A stretch of 36,290 nucleotides of DNA, from assembly GCF_003932495.1 (NCBI RefSeq), contig NZ_QZMT01000019.1, positions 1 to 36,290 of the forward strand, read 5' to 3'. The translations under genes and the position numbers were made by a program. This DNA is from Guyparkeria sp. SCN-R1 (GTDB taxonomy: Bacteria > Pseudomonadota > Gammaproteobacteria > Halothiobacillales > Halothiobacillaceae). Shown here piece after piece: positions 1 to 10,109 of the stretch (position 1 is its first letter; every line of letters starts with the position of its first letter). The notes beneath the pieces are model-generated. The model ran no database searches, was not told the origin of the DNA, and was given only the letters and a program-made list of their open reading frames with translations.

Positions 1-53
1 CCGGTCTGTCTCACTCTCATGCAAAGGTAAGATCAACCATTTAATCCGCTTAC
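1..53. mobile_element. Probable end of an IS66-family insertion sequence, cut by the window edge
   Basis: Read on the minus strand, the pilQ reading frame runs normally until about position 54. It then enters sequence that begins GTAAGCGG and no longer resembles PilQ in any frame. Terminal repeats of IS66-family elements characteristically begin with GTAA, often GTAAGCG, so this is probably an element end with the element lying to the left of the window. No transposase is visible because only about 53 bases are present. The family assignment is inference from the short terminal motif. Another element type, or an ordinary rearrangement junction, is possible. Confidence 0.5.
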
Positions 54-908
54 CCTGTATTCCTTCTTGCCCAGCGAGGTGCGTTGCTCTTCCTCGGGGA
101 TCGGTTGCACCTCGATGACCAGGCGGTTGCCGGTCTGGTAGGCCAGGTGCTCGCCGGCGTCCTGGGTCTTGAGGGTGACGCGGCTGCCGTTGCCTTCGCG
201 GCGGACATCGACGCGTTCGACCGGGGTGGCGAAGTCGTTGACGTTGTAGCCACCTTCCTCGAGGCGCGTGCCCGGCAGGCGCACCACGATCTGGCTGCCC
301 TGGCGCTTGATGTCCATGGGCGCGTCGGTGCTGCCCACGTCCAGCAGCAGGCGGCCGGCGCCGCTGGAGGCGCGGCGGAAGTCGATCGGCTGACCGGCAT
401 CCATGGCCGTGGCCTCGGAACTGCCGCGATCGGTCACGGCCATGCCGCTTGCCGTCGTCGTGGCTTGTTCTGCCTGATCAAAGGAGACGGTCAGGCGGTT
501 GCCGTCCTGATTGATCGAATAGGGAACCGACTGGTCGAGATTGAACACTGCACGGGTCTTGCCGTTCGCCTCGGCCAGCATGACCGAATTCACCGCGCCC
601 AGACCGATCGCGGTCTGGCGGCTGCCGGTCTGGTTGTCGACGTCGGGCAGGTCGACGGCCACCCGGGCCGGGTTGTCGATCTTGAAGCTGCCCGGCTCAC
701 CGGCCAAGGGCTCGGAAAGGCTGAAGTGCACTTGTACCGTGCCGTCGCTGGTGCGGTCGTAGGTGATCTCGTTGAGATCGCCGGCCAGTGCCAGGCATGG
801 AGCCAGGGCGGCTGCCATGGTGATGGCTGGGAGGCCAAGCCCTCGACGCAATCCCGTGCTCAGGCGTGAAGGTTTCTTGAGGTTGTCCATATCGCTGCTT
901 CCCATCAT
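33..908 (-). pseudogene. pilQ: Truncated PilQ: type IV pilus secretin lacking the secretin domain
   Basis: PilQ forms the outer-membrane gated channel through which the type IV pilus passes. The visible product is 291 residues against roughly 700 for the family. It has a signal peptide (basic residues near 11-22, hydrophobic core near 23-40, cleavage near the ALAG stretch). Two AMIN-type beta domains follow (about 45-145 and 170-270), which bind peptidoglycan in this family. The frame then continues through the conserved linker (GKKEYR) and stops after a few foreign residues at position 33. The N0/N1 and secretin domains are absent, so the channel cannot be made from this copy. The pilP stop directly abuts the ATG at 908; an ATG at 890 is an alternative start with a GGGAAG ribosome site. 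The break coincides with the presumed IS66-type end. The pilQ-derived part is 54-908. Confidence 0.8.
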
Positions 909-1415
909 TTAGCTCCGGCCGCTCTGAGACTTGACGACCGTTGTCTGTTTTCTCCAGCCACCCTGTCCATCGGGCACGATTTCCTCCAGCGTGACGCTGG
1001 TCTCGCCGATCTCCAGCACTTCGCCATAGTTGCGACCCATGTGGTCGCCGAGCATCACCTCGTGGATTACGCCGTTGCCGTCGCGAATCAGGGCGTAGGT
1101 GTTGCCCTGACGATTGATGATGCCGCGCATGGCGAGCGCATCCAGCGGGAACTGCTCCAGCGGTTCCTTGGGGCGATCGACATCCGGTTTGAGGCCGTCC
1201 GAGTCGTCCACGTCGTCTTCCTTCGGTGGCATGAACGGTGTCCGGGCCTCTTCCGGCACGCTGTAGGCGTATTTCGGCAGGGGCTTCATTTCCGGGATCG
1301 GTTCGATCTTGCCACCCGGACGGGCCTCCAGCTCGGCGACTTCCTGCTCGAGGTCGGTCATGTCCTGAGCGCACCCGCTGACGGCGCCGATCAGAACGAG
1401 CCCCGAGCCGATCAA
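909..1415 (-). CDS. pilP: PilP, type IV pilus inner-membrane lipoprotein
   Basis: PilP is a lipoprotein that links the PilN/PilO inner-membrane subcomplex to the PilQ secretin. The frame shows a hydrophobic stretch ending in a lipobox (GAVSGC, predicted lipidated Cys near residue 15). A proline-rich and acidic linker follows, then a C-terminal beta domain (about 90-160) matching the PilP fold that contacts the PilQ N0 domain. The only start in this frame is a TTG at 1415, which leaves a signal peptide with no basic residues. An ATG overlapping the pilO stop (ATGA at 1452-1449) is the expected coupled start but lies in another frame. Removing one base from the run of five A residues just downstream of it would join the two into a normal lipoprotein signal. 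Identity is secure; the true start is not. Confidence 0.85.
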   Translation of the reverse strand: MIGSGLVLIGAVSGCAQDMTDLEQEVAELEARPGGKIEPIPEMKPLPKYAYSVPEEARTPFMPPKEDDVDDSDGLKPDVDRPKEPLEQFPLDALAMRGIINRQGNTYALIRDGNGVIHEVMLGDHMGRNYGEVLEIGETSVTLEEIVPDGQGGWRKQTTVVKSQSGRS

Positions 1416-1448
1416 CCCGAGTCGGGCCGATTCGTTTTTGGTCTGATT

Positions 1449-2069
1449 TCATTGGCCGCCTCCTTGCTCGCCGCTTTCGAGATACCGGTAGGTCTTCGCC
1501 TGGATGCCCATGGTCAGCTCACGTTCGGCGTCATCGTCCTTGTCACTGGCGTCGCGCGGCTTCATGGCCGGGTTGTGCAGGGTAACGATCCGAGGCAGGT
1601 TCGCTGTATCGCTGACGAACTGCGTCAGTTCGCGGTAGGTGCCGCGCAGCGAGAGGTGATAGGTCATCTCGGCGTAGAAGTCGTGTTTGACCTCATTGCC
1701 GGGACGGATCTGCTCGTTCTTCAGGCCGTTGGAGAGCGAGGTCTGGGCGACGTTGTCGATCAGGTTTTCCGCCTCGCGCTTGTTCGGCAGCTGACGCAGC
1801 AGCTCACCGAAACGGGTCTCCATTTCCTTGATCTGGGCCTGGTAGGCCTCGAGGTTGGCGGCCAGGCGCTGCTTCTGGTCGACGGTCTGCAGCAGCGATC
1901 GCTCTTCGCGCTGTTCGCGCTCGAGCAGTTCCTTCTGCGGCAGGGTGTCGAAATACACCACCCCGCCAACGATCAGCACGAAAACGAAGGCGAAGATGAC
2001 CAGCCGGGTGCCTAGCGAGGTCAGACCGATCGTCTGAAAATCGAGATTTCTCAGTTCGTTGAGATCCAT
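1449..2069 (-). CDS. pilO: PilO, type IV pilus inner-membrane alignment protein
   Basis: PilO pairs with PilN in the inner membrane and aligns the pilus motor with the outer-membrane secretin. The 206-residue product has a short cytoplasmic N-terminus (MDLNELRNLDF), one membrane segment near residues 22-42, a periplasmic coiled coil (about 45-100, rich in Glu, Gln and Leu) and a C-terminal ferredoxin-like domain. This is the standard length and architecture of the family. It starts three bases after the pilN stop, and its TGA overlaps an ATG (ATGA) that would be the expected pilP start, so translation of the operon appears coupled. Confidence 0.95.
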   Translation of the reverse strand: MDLNELRNLDFQTIGLTSLGTRLVIFAFVFVLIVGGVVYFDTLPQKELLEREQREERSLLQTVDQKQRLAANLEAYQAQIKEMETRFGELLRQLPNKREAENLIDNVAQTSLSNGLKNEQIRPGNEVKHDFYAEMTYHLSLRGTYRELTQFVSDTANLPRIVTLHNPAMKPRDASDKDDDAERELTMGIQAKTYRYLESGEQGGGQ

Positions 2070-2072
2070 GGC

Positions 2073-2660
2073 TCAGTTCTCCTGGTCCGCGTCGTCTTCC
2101 TTGGGCGGCGTGATCTTCGCTTCGATCGAGAACACGTACTGGCCGGCGTTGGCTGTCTGGTCCGAGCCCTCGGCAAGGATGCCCGAGCCCACCAGACTGG
2201 CGCTGCCGATGTAGTCGGCACTGTTCAACCGGCGGAGGTAGGCCGCGACCCGTGCCTGAGCATCGGCCTTGCCCTGGATGCTGATCTTTTCGTCGTTGGT
2301 TACCGTCACGTCGGTCAGCTGGACGCCGTCCGGCAGGGTGGTGATGAAGTTTTCCACCAGATGGACGATCGTTGGCCGGCTGGACTGGAGCTTCTCGATG
2401 ACCTGCATGCGGGCGGTCAGCTCGGCCTTGCGTTGTTTGAGCTCGTTGATCGTCTGGATCTGGCGGTCGAGCTTCTTGATCACGTCCTCGAGGTAGGCGT
2501 TGCGGGCCTGCTGGTTCTCGATCTGCGACTGCATGTAGCTGTGAATGCCGAAGGCGACGCCCACGGCGATCAGGGCGGCCAGTACCAGGTGGACGACAAA
2601 GTCGCGTTGCCGCTTCTGGCGCCGTTCCTCGCGCCAGGGGAGAAGGTTGATGCGTCTCAT
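2073..2660 (-). CDS. pilN: PilN, type IV pilus inner-membrane protein
   Basis: PilN binds cytoplasmic PilM through its first residues and forms heterodimers with PilO across the inner membrane. The conserved N-terminal PilM-binding peptide (MRRINLLPWRE) is intact. It is followed by a membrane helix near residues 23-43, a coiled coil (about 45-95) and a C-terminal periplasmic domain. The acidic tail (KEDDADQEN) is unremarkable. At 195 residues the length is typical. The start codon overlaps the pilM stop by one base (TGATG), so the two are probably translated together. Confidence 0.95.
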   Translation of the reverse strand: MRRINLLPWREERRQKRQRDFVVHLVLAALIAVGVAFGIHSYMQSQIENQQARNAYLEDVIKKLDRQIQTINELKQRKAELTARMQVIEKLQSSRPTIVHLVENFITTLPDGVQLTDVTVTNDEKISIQGKADAQARVAAYLRRLNSADYIGSASLVGSGILAEGSDQTANAGQYVFSIEAKITPPKEDDADQEN

Positions 2661-3754
2661 CAGTCGAAGCTCCTTAACGCAAGCCCGCAGGCAATCAGCA
2701 TTGCGGTGCCGTGCCGAGCCATTTGCTCGGCGGACACGCCAGGTCCTTTGGCGAGTGCGGCGAACGGATTCGCCAGCCGGGTCGGGACCCCGGTCTCGTT
2801 GTTGATGCGCTCGACGGCGCCGGCGGTATTTGCCGCGCCGCCGCCGAGCAGGATGAGGTTGACGGTGCTGCCGCTGGATTCGGAGTAGTAGTACTGGATG
2901 AATCGCTCGATGTTCATGGCGAGCGAATCGAGGTAGGGCTGAAGCACCTTGCGGGGGTAGTCCTCGGGAAGGCTGTCGTCACGCTTGCGCTCCTCGGCCT
3001 CCTCGAGGGTCAATCCGTATTGGGCAGCGATCTCGCTGGTGAGCTGCTGGCCGCCGCCTTCGTGTTCACGCGTGTAGACGATGTCGTCGCCGACGAAGAT
3101 GCTCAGTGTCGTGGTGGTGTCGCCGAGATCGAATACCGCCACCGGCTGGGAACGTTCTTCCGGGGCAAGTGTCAGAGCCAGTATCTCGGTAAATGCGTTC
3201 TGAAGGGCAAAGGATTCGATGTCGACCACGTCCGCCGTCATGCCAGCCGCCTCGGCTACCGCCACCCGACTGTCGACATTGTCGGTACGGGTGGCGGCCA
3301 TCAGGACATCGACGCCCTCGGTTTCTCCGCTGCGACGCTTCTTCTGCTTGCCGAGAATGTCGGTCTGGACCGGCTCGAAGTCGAAATTGACCTCGTCGAT
3401 CGGGAAGGGGATGTACTGGTCGGCTTCCAGCCGCACCTGTTCCTCGAGCTCGAATTCGTCACCCGGGTTGTCGATATGCAACACCCGGCTGACGGCCGAG
3501 GAGGTTGGCACCGCCATGCACAGGTGCCGGCCCTTGATGCGGGCTCGGCGCACCGCCCGCGTCAGCGCGTCCGCGACGGCTTCCGTGTCGGTGATCGATT
3601 TGCCCTGCACCGCTCCCTGCGGCAGGGGTTCGATGGCGAATGCCGTGGTGCGATAACCACCACGGCGTTTTTCCAGTTGGATTAGCTTGACGGCAGTCGA
3701 GCTGATGTCGACCCCGAGTCGAGCGGGTTTAGCGCTGAATAGTGGCACGGTCAT
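2660..3754 (-). CDS. pilM: PilM, actin-like ATP-binding type IV pilus assembly protein
   Basis: PilM is a cytoplasmic FtsA/actin-like protein that docks on the PilN tail and relays the pilus motor to the membrane complex. The 364-residue product has the expected phosphate-binding motifs: the N-terminal LGVDISSTAVKLIQL segment (about 13-27), a second phosphate loop (FDLGDTTTTLSIF, near 210-220) and an adenosine-binding LLGGGAA motif near 300. The ATG at 3754 is preceded by an AAGGAAGGGA ribosome site. It is the first gene of pilMNOPQ and diverges from the penicillin-binding protein gene across a 150-base gap. I found no convincing sigma-70 promoter in that gap, although the operon promoter should lie there. 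Confidence 0.95.
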   Translation of the reverse strand: MTVPLFSAKPARLGVDISSTAVKLIQLEKRRGGYRTTAFAIEPLPQGAVQGKSITDTEAVADALTRAVRRARIKGRHLCMAVPTSSAVSRVLHIDNPGDEFELEEQVRLEADQYIPFPIDEVNFDFEPVQTDILGKQKKRRSGETEGVDVLMAATRTDNVDSRVAVAEAAGMTADVVDIESFALQNAFTEILALTLAPEERSQPVAVFDLGDTTTTLSIFVGDDIVYTREHEGGGQQLTSEIAAQYGLTLEEAEERKRDDSLPEDYPRKVLQPYLDSLAMNIERFIQYYYSESSGSTVNLILLGGGAANTAGAVERINNETGVPTRLANPFAALAKGPGVSAEQMARHGTAMLIACGLALRSFD

Positions 3755-3904
3755 TCCCTTCCTTTTGAGCGTGCGTTAAGGTTTCGCACACACGCACCTT
3801 GTCTCCCAGATATGCATCCTGTGGCATAACCGTCGCGCTTGTCGACAACGGCGCTGCTGCGTGCTCGCAACAACAGGCACTGGGCCTTTTTTCTCTCTAT
3901 TCGA

Positions 3905-6280
3905 ATGAAGCTTATCAAGATTATTTTCTATCTGGTTGGATTGGGGTTGATTTTGGCCCTTGCCGGCGTTGGTGTTCTGTATCGTCTTTACAACACCCAG
4001 TTGCCCAGTGTCGACGAGTTGGGCGAGGTGCGATACCAGATGCCGATGCGGATCCACGACCGCGAGGGTGGGTTGATCGCGGAGTTCGGCGACCAACGTC
4101 GTTTCCCGGTCTCCTACGACCAACTCCCGCCCGTCCTTGTGGATGCGTTCGTTGCCGCCGAGGACGATCGTTTCTTCGAGCACATCGGGGTGGATTTCCT
4201 TGGGCTGGCACGAGCCGCCGTCGAACTGGTACGTACCGGCGAGAAGTCGCAGGGCGGCTCGACCATCACCATGCAGGTGGCACGCAACTTTTATCTCGGG
4301 CGTGAGAAGACCTATACCCGCAAGCTTTACGAGATCCTGTTGGCGGTGAAGATCGAGCGGGCCTTCAGCAAGGAAGACATCCTTGCCCTTTATCTGAACA
4401 AGATCTTCATGGGGCACCGGGCCTATGGCGTCAAGGCCGCGGCCCAGGTCTACTTTGACAAGGACCTGCCGGAGCTGACGGCCGCCGAAGCAGCCATGCT
4501 GGCGGCCCTGCCTAAGGCCCCTTCGACGACCAACCCCGTCAGTAATCCCGAACGTGCCCTGGCACGACGCGCCTACGTGCTGGGACGCATGCTCAAGCTG
4601 GGCTTGATCGACCAGCCGACGTTCGAACGTTCGATCGATGAACCCTTGCCGGGGCGCTTGTATACCTCGGCCGAGGTAGTGACCCGCGCGCCTTACGCCG
4701 CGGAAATGGCACGGCGAGACCTGGTCGAGAAGTACGGGCAGGAAGCCTACGAGATGGGACTGGCCGTGCACACGAGCATCGACCCCGAGGCGCAGCAGTC
4801 CGCGACCCGTGCTTTGCGTCAGGGGCTGATCGACTACGACCGGCGCCACGGTTACCGCGGCCCGGAATCCGACTGGAGCGACTGGCTCGAGGATCGTGAG
4901 GCGCTGGAAAAACAGTTGGCGAACACCAGCCGGGTCGGTGGGCTGTTGCCGGGTGTGGTGCTGGAGGCCGGCGCGGCCGAGGCACGTGTGCTGGTGCGAG
5001 ACGCCGGTGAAGTGGTTCTGGATCTCGATTCGATGAGCTGGGCCTGTGAATACCAGGACACCGATCGCTGCGGGCCGAAGCCCAAGGCGGTCGACGAGGT
5101 GCTGGGTCGGGGTGATCTGATTCGGGTCGAGTCGGTCGACTCCGACGACGGCGTGGCTTATCGGCTGGCGCAAATCCCGGAAGTGACCGGGGCGTTTGTC
5201 GCGCTCGACCCATCCAGTGGGGCGATCCGAGCCATGGTCGGGGGGTTCGATTTCTTCCACGATAGCCAGTTCAATAACGTCACCCGCGCCGAACGCCAGC
5301 CCGGCTCGGGATTCAAGCCCTATCTCTACTCCGCGGCCCTCGACCAGGGATTCACCTGGGCGAGCATGATCAACGACTCGCCGGTGGTGGTGGAGGATGG
5401 CGTGCGTCAGGGCATTGACTGGCGCCCGAGCAATTACGGCCGCAGTTTCGGTGGCATGCGTCGTATGCGTGATGCATTGACGCGTTCGGTGAACCTGGTT
5501 TCCATCCGTCTGGCGCAGGCCGTCGGCACCTCAACAGTCCTGGAATATGCCGGGCGCTTCGGCTTGCCGGTGGAGGAATGGAAGCCGACCCTGTCGATGG
5601 CGTTGGGCAGCTACACCCTGACCCCACTGGATCAGGTCGCCGGCTTTGCCGTGTTTGCCAATGGTGGCTATCGCGTCAGCCCGTTCCTGGTCACCGAGGT
5701 GGATAATCCGGACGATGGTGTGATCGATTCGCACCCGGCGGTCAGTCGCTGCGACGACTGCCCGGTTGACACGGCCGACCCGAGCCTGGCCCCGCGCGTG
5801 ATTTCGGCGCAGAACGCCTTCCTGATGCGTTCAGGGCTCAGGGGCGTGGTCCGAGAGGGTACCGGGGTACGTGCCTGGCGGGCGCTGGAGCGAGAGGACA
5901 TCGGCGGGAAGACCGGCACTACCAACGACCAGCGTGACGCCTGGTTCACCGGCTTCGGGCCCGGCTGGGTGGCCACCGCCTGGGTGGGGTTTGCCGACAA
6001 CAGTGAACTGGGCCGGCGCGAGACGGGCGGCAAGGCGGCGCTGCCAGCGTGGATCGACTTCATGCGCGATGTGCTTCCGCCGCCCGAGGAGATAGAGGAG
6101 CCGCCGGAAGGGATCGTGACCGCCTGGATCGATCCGGATACCGGTAAACGCGTGCCGGAGGGGCACCCGGGGGCGATTCGCGAGTATTTCGATTCGACCA
6201 ACCCGCAAGCCCAGCTTCCCGAGAAGGATGCAGCGGCCGAGTCGGGGACGTCGCGCGAGGTGATCGACAACCTGTTCTGA
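3905..6280 (+). CDS. mrcA: Class A penicillin-binding protein 1A (transglycosylase/transpeptidase)
   Basis: This bifunctional enzyme polymerises lipid II and cross-links peptidoglycan in the periplasm. From the ATG at 3905 the protein is 791 residues with an N-terminal membrane anchor (about 5-27). The GT51 transglycosylase domain follows, with its catalytic-Glu motif (AAEDDRFFEH) and GGSTITMQ motif. An OB-like linker domain comes next, then the transpeptidase domain with PGSGFKP (the SxxK nucleophile), SVN and KTGTT motifs, all intact. An upstream in-frame TTG at 3839 would add 22 residues; I prefer 3905 because the hydrophobic anchor then starts at once, as in E. coli PBP1a. No clear Shine-Dalgarno sequence precedes it. 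The pil operon/mrcA divergent pairing is common in gammaproteobacteria. Confidence 0.95.
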   Translation: MKLIKIIFYLVGLGLILALAGVGVLYRLYNTQLPSVDELGEVRYQMPMRIHDREGGLIAEFGDQRRFPVSYDQLPPVLVDAFVAAEDDRFFEHIGVDFLGLARAAVELVRTGEKSQGGSTITMQVARNFYLGREKTYTRKLYEILLAVKIERAFSKEDILALYLNKIFMGHRAYGVKAAAQVYFDKDLPELTAAEAAMLAALPKAPSTTNPVSNPERALARRAYVLGRMLKLGLIDQPTFERSIDEPLPGRLYTSAEVVTRAPYAAEMARRDLVEKYGQEAYEMGLAVHTSIDPEAQQSATRALRQGLIDYDRRHGYRGPESDWSDWLEDREALEKQLANTSRVGGLLPGVVLEAGAAEARVLVRDAGEVVLDLDSMSWACEYQDTDRCGPKPKAVDEVLGRGDLIRVESVDSDDGVAYRLAQIPEVTGAFVALDPSSGAIRAMVGGFDFFHDSQFNNVTRAERQPGSGFKPYLYSAALDQGFTWASMINDSPVVVEDGVRQGIDWRPSNYGRSFGGMRRMRDALTRSVNLVSIRLAQAVGTSTVLEYAGRFGLPVEEWKPTLSMALGSYTLTPLDQVAGFAVFANGGYRVSPFLVTEVDNPDDGVIDSHPAVSRCDDCPVDTADPSLAPRVISAQNAFLMRSGLRGVVREGTGVRAWRALEREDIGGKTGTTNDQRDAWFTGFGPGWVATAWVGFADNSELGRRETGGKAALPAWIDFMRDVLPPPEEIEEPPEGIVTAWIDPDTGKRVPEGHPGAIREYFDSTNPQAQLPEKDAAAESGTSREVIDNLF

Positions 6281-6331
6281 CCCTTGGGGACGGCCTGGAT
6301 CGCCGTTCCCGCGAATGAGGAGAGTGCGATA

Positions 6332-6934
6332 ATGGGGCCGGCTTCACTGGAACTGTTGCGTCGAGCGGCGCGCCACGCCGCCGAGTCGCCAGGACAATCC
6401 CGCCGCGATTCATTGCGTGTTGCCGCAGATGAGCTGGGCGAGGCCCTTGACCCGCGCTTTCGCTCCGCGGACCTGGAGCGGCTCGAGCTTGAAGTCGGTC
6501 AGTATCAGGCGACCTTTCGTCCCGAACAGCGAGAACAGTTGGCCACGCTCCGGCGGGCGGCCCTCGAGGCGATGACCTTTTTTGCCGAATTCCGGCCACG
6601 GTTGGTGGGGGACGTGCTTGCCGGCACGGCCGATGACTATTCCCCCATTGTGTTGCAACTGTTTGCCTCCACCCCCGAGCGGGTCATCGAATGCCTGCTC
6701 GGTCACGACATCCCGTTCGAAGAATCCGAGACCAGCTATCAATACCCAGACGGCCGCCACGAACGGGTGTCGGTATTCGCCTTCGGGGCCGGCGACGATC
6801 ACATCGTGCTGGAGGTCTTTCCCGAGGAGCGACTCCGGGAGACGCCGCTGGTCCCCGGCGGGGCCAAGTTGCGTCGTGCCTCGCGGCGGCAGGTCGAGGC
6901 GCTAATGCAGGAGGGGGTGGTGGGCACTCACTGA
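6332..6934 (+). CDS. Uncharacterised 200-residue protein
   Basis: I do not recognise a named family. The product is soluble, with no signal peptide or membrane segment. The first 90 residues are rich in Arg, Glu, Leu and Ala and predicted helical. The C-terminal half is more mixed and contains the stretch DDYSPIVLQLFA, a glycine/histidine turn near residue 125 and a beta-rich DGRHERVSVFAFGAGDDHIVLEVFP-like segment (about 145-170). The ATG at 6332 is chosen because GAGGAG precedes it at a normal distance. An upstream GTG/ATG extension would run back to the mrcA stop. It follows mrcA by 51 bases and is closed by a strong terminator, so the two may be cotranscribed. That is weak evidence of function. 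Confidence 0.75.
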   Translation: MGPASLELLRRAARHAAESPGQSRRDSLRVAADELGEALDPRFRSADLERLELEVGQYQATFRPEQREQLATLRRAALEAMTFFAEFRPRLVGDVLAGTADDYSPIVLQLFASTPERVIECLLGHDIPFEESETSYQYPDGRHERVSVFAFGAGDDHIVLEVFPEERLRETPLVPGGAKLRRASRRQVEALMQEGVVGTH

Positions 6935-7005
6935 AGGTCGGGGGCGGTCGACGGCACTCCTGCCTGTTGCATGACGACGACGAATGGATTCATTGCCGAT
7001 CCAAT

Positions 7006-7040
7006 AAAAACGCCCCCGGTTTATCGCCGGGGGCGTTTTT
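7006..7040. terminator. Bidirectional rho-independent terminator
   Basis: The perfect stem CGCCCCCGG / CCGGGGGCG (7011-7019 with 7027-7035) has a 7-base loop. It is flanked by AAAAA on the left and TTTTT on the right, so it can end transcription from both sides. It serves the mrcA/unknown-gene unit on the plus strand and hemE (which ends at 7065) on the minus strand. Confidence 0.92.
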
Positions 7041-7064
7041 GGTTTGGCCGGAGCGACATTCTGG

Positions 7065-8129
7065 TCAGTCGCGGGCACTCAGGCGATGGACCGCGTCGAC
7101 GAGCACCTTGACCTTGTCCGGATTGACGTGCTGATGGATGCCGTGGCCCAGGTTGAAGACGTGACCGGGGTGGGGGCCGAATTCATTGAGGATGCGGGCC
7201 ACCTCACGCTCGATCACCTCGTCGGGCGCGTAGAGCACGCTCGGATCGAGATTGCCCTGCAGGGCGACGCGATCACCGACCCGCTCGCGGATGGTGTCGA
7301 GGTTAACGGTCCAGTCCAGGCCGATGCCATCGGCGCCGGTATCCGCCATCAAGGACGCCCACTGGCCGCCGCCCTTGGTGAACAGCGTGACCGGCACATA
7401 GCTGCCGTCCGGGCGCTCGCGGTTGAGGCCGTCGACGATGCGCTGCATGTACTGCAGCGAGAAGTCGCGGTAGTCGTGTGGTGCGAGCACGCCACCCCAG
7501 GTGTCGAACACCATCAGTGACTGGGCGCCGGCCTCGATCTGGGCATTGAGATAGTCGGTCACGGCATCGGCGAGCCGGCCGAGCAGGTCGTGCGCGGCCC
7601 TCGGGTCGCTGTAGACGAGCCCCTTGACCTTGGCGAAGTCCTTGGTGCCGCCGCCCTCGACCATGTAGGTCGCGAGTGTCCAGGGGCTGCCGGTAAAGCC
7701 GATCAGTGGCACGCGCCCGTCCAGTGCCTTGCGAATGGTCGATACGGCGTTCATCACGTAGCCGAGGTCCGAGCCCATGTCCGGCTTGGGCAGGCGGGCG
7801 ATGTCAGCCGCTGAGCGAACCGGGCGCTCGAACACCGGGCCTTCGCCGGCGACGAACTTCAACCCCAGCCCCATGGCGTCCGGGATGGTCAGGATGTCGG
7901 AAAACAGGATGGCCGCGTCGAGGTCATAGCGTTCCAGCGGCTGGAGGGTGACCTCGCAGGCCAGGTCCGCCGAGCGGCACAGATCCATGAAACTGCCCGC
8001 GCGCTGACGCGTGGCGCGGTATTCCGGCAGGTAACGACCTGCCTGACGCATGATCCAGATCGGGGTGCGATCGACGGGCTGGCGGGCCAGCGCACGTAAC
8101 AGGCGGTCATTCTGCAGCGGAGCGGTCAT
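7065..8129 (-). CDS. hemE: Uroporphyrinogen decarboxylase
   Basis: HemE converts uroporphyrinogen III to coproporphyrinogen III in the cytoplasm by removing four acetate carboxyl groups, a committed step to heme. The 354-residue length is standard. The signature [10 protein letters not shown] (about 28-37), which carries substrate-binding arginines, is intact. So are the [13 protein letters not shown] segment, the FDTWGG motif and the C-terminal NLGHGI region. It begins five bases after the gltD stop, indicating a gltD-hemE operon, and ends at the shared bidirectional terminator. The heme made here is relevant to the cbb3 oxidase encoded further along. Confidence 0.97.
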   Translation of the reverse strand: MTAPLQNDRLLRALARQPVDRTPIWIMRQAGRYLPEYRATRQRAGSFMDLCRSADLACEVTLQPLERYDLDAAILFSDILTIPDAMGLGLKFVAGEGPVFERPVRSAADIARLPKPDMGSDLGYVMNAVSTIRKALDGRVPLIGFTGSPWTLATYMVEGGGTKDFAKVKGLVYSDPRAAHDLLGRLADAVTDYLNAQIEAGAQSLMVFDTWGGVLAPHDYRDFSLQYMQRIVDGLNRERPDGSYVPVTLFTKGGGQWASLMADTGADGIGLDWTVNLDTIRERVGDRVALQGNLDPSVLYAPDEVIEREVARILNEFGPHPGHVFNLGHGIHQHVNPDKVKVLVDAVHRLSARD

Positions 8130-8134
8130 GAAGC

Positions 8135-9571
<1,437 letters not shown>

Positions 9572-9634
9572 TCAACGCGGTGCCCGGGTAGGGGTCCGAC
9601 GGTGCGGACCGCGGCCCGGGGCGATCCCCGTGGC

Positions 9635-10084
9635 TCAGGCCGAGAGGCGGGAGCGAACGGCCTGGCTGACGGCGGCCATGTCGGCACGTCCGGCCAGGCG
9701 TTCGCGGGCCGTCTTCATCACGGCCCCCATTTGGCTCAGGTCGGTGGCCTGCTCGGCGGCGATGATCTCGGCCACCGCGGCCTCGATTTCCTCGGGGGAC
9801 AGCGGCTGAGGTAGGTAGGTCTCGATGATCGCGAGTTCGGCTTCCTCGACGGCCTTCAGGTCGTCGCGGCCGGCGGACTCGTACTGGGCGATCGACTCGC
9901 GGCGCTGCTTGGCCTGCTTGGTCAGGATCGCCATGGCCTCGTCTTCCGAGACCTCCCGGCGCTCATCGATCTCCCGCTGCTTGATCGCGGCGATCAGCAT
10001 GCGGATGGTGGCCAGACGCGGCTTGTCGCCGCTCTTCATGGCCGTCTTCATGTCGGCGGTCAGACGCGCCTTGATCGTGCTCAT
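9635..10084 (-). CDS. GatB/YqeY domain protein
   Basis: This 149-residue protein matches the YqeY family, related to the tail domain of the amidotransferase subunit GatB, which binds tRNA. The stand-alone protein's role is not established. It is entirely helical in appearance: an N-terminal helical bundle (about 1-85) with a conserved ESIAQYESAGRDDL segment, a YLPQPLSPEEI hinge and a C-terminal small domain ending in VSQAVRSRL. It follows rpsU by 25 bases, the rpsU-yqeY pairing seen widely in proteobacteria. Here dnaG and rpoD, which commonly come next, are absent and gltD follows instead. Confidence 0.93.
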   Translation of the reverse strand: MSTIKARLTADMKTAMKSGDKPRLATIRMLIAAIKQREIDERREVSEDEAMAILTKQAKQRRESIAQYESAGRDDLKAVEEAELAIIETYLPQPLSPEEIEAAVAEIIAAEQATDLSQMGAVMKTARERLAGRADMAAVSQAVRSRLSA

Positions 10085-10109
10085 GCGGTAGTCGCCGTCA
10101 CAAGTGCGA

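Noticed and set aside
3839-3848. TTGTCGACAA palindrome between pilM and mrcA
   Set aside because: A ten-base palindrome is expected by chance in a window this long, and no second copy or matching regulator is nearby.
3776-5260. A 494-codon antisense open frame inside the penicillin-binding protein gene
   Set aside because: It is the complement of a conserved coding region in GC-rich DNA, has no family match I can see and no ribosome site. The same reasoning applies to the long antisense frames over ccoN/ccoO (14063-16498), glyA (23422-25194) and soxB (34343-36076).
9593-9610. GGTCCG/CGGACC hairpin between the GatB/YqeY-like gene and gltD
   Set aside because: A six-base stem without a T-run in GC-rich DNA is not enough to call a terminator.
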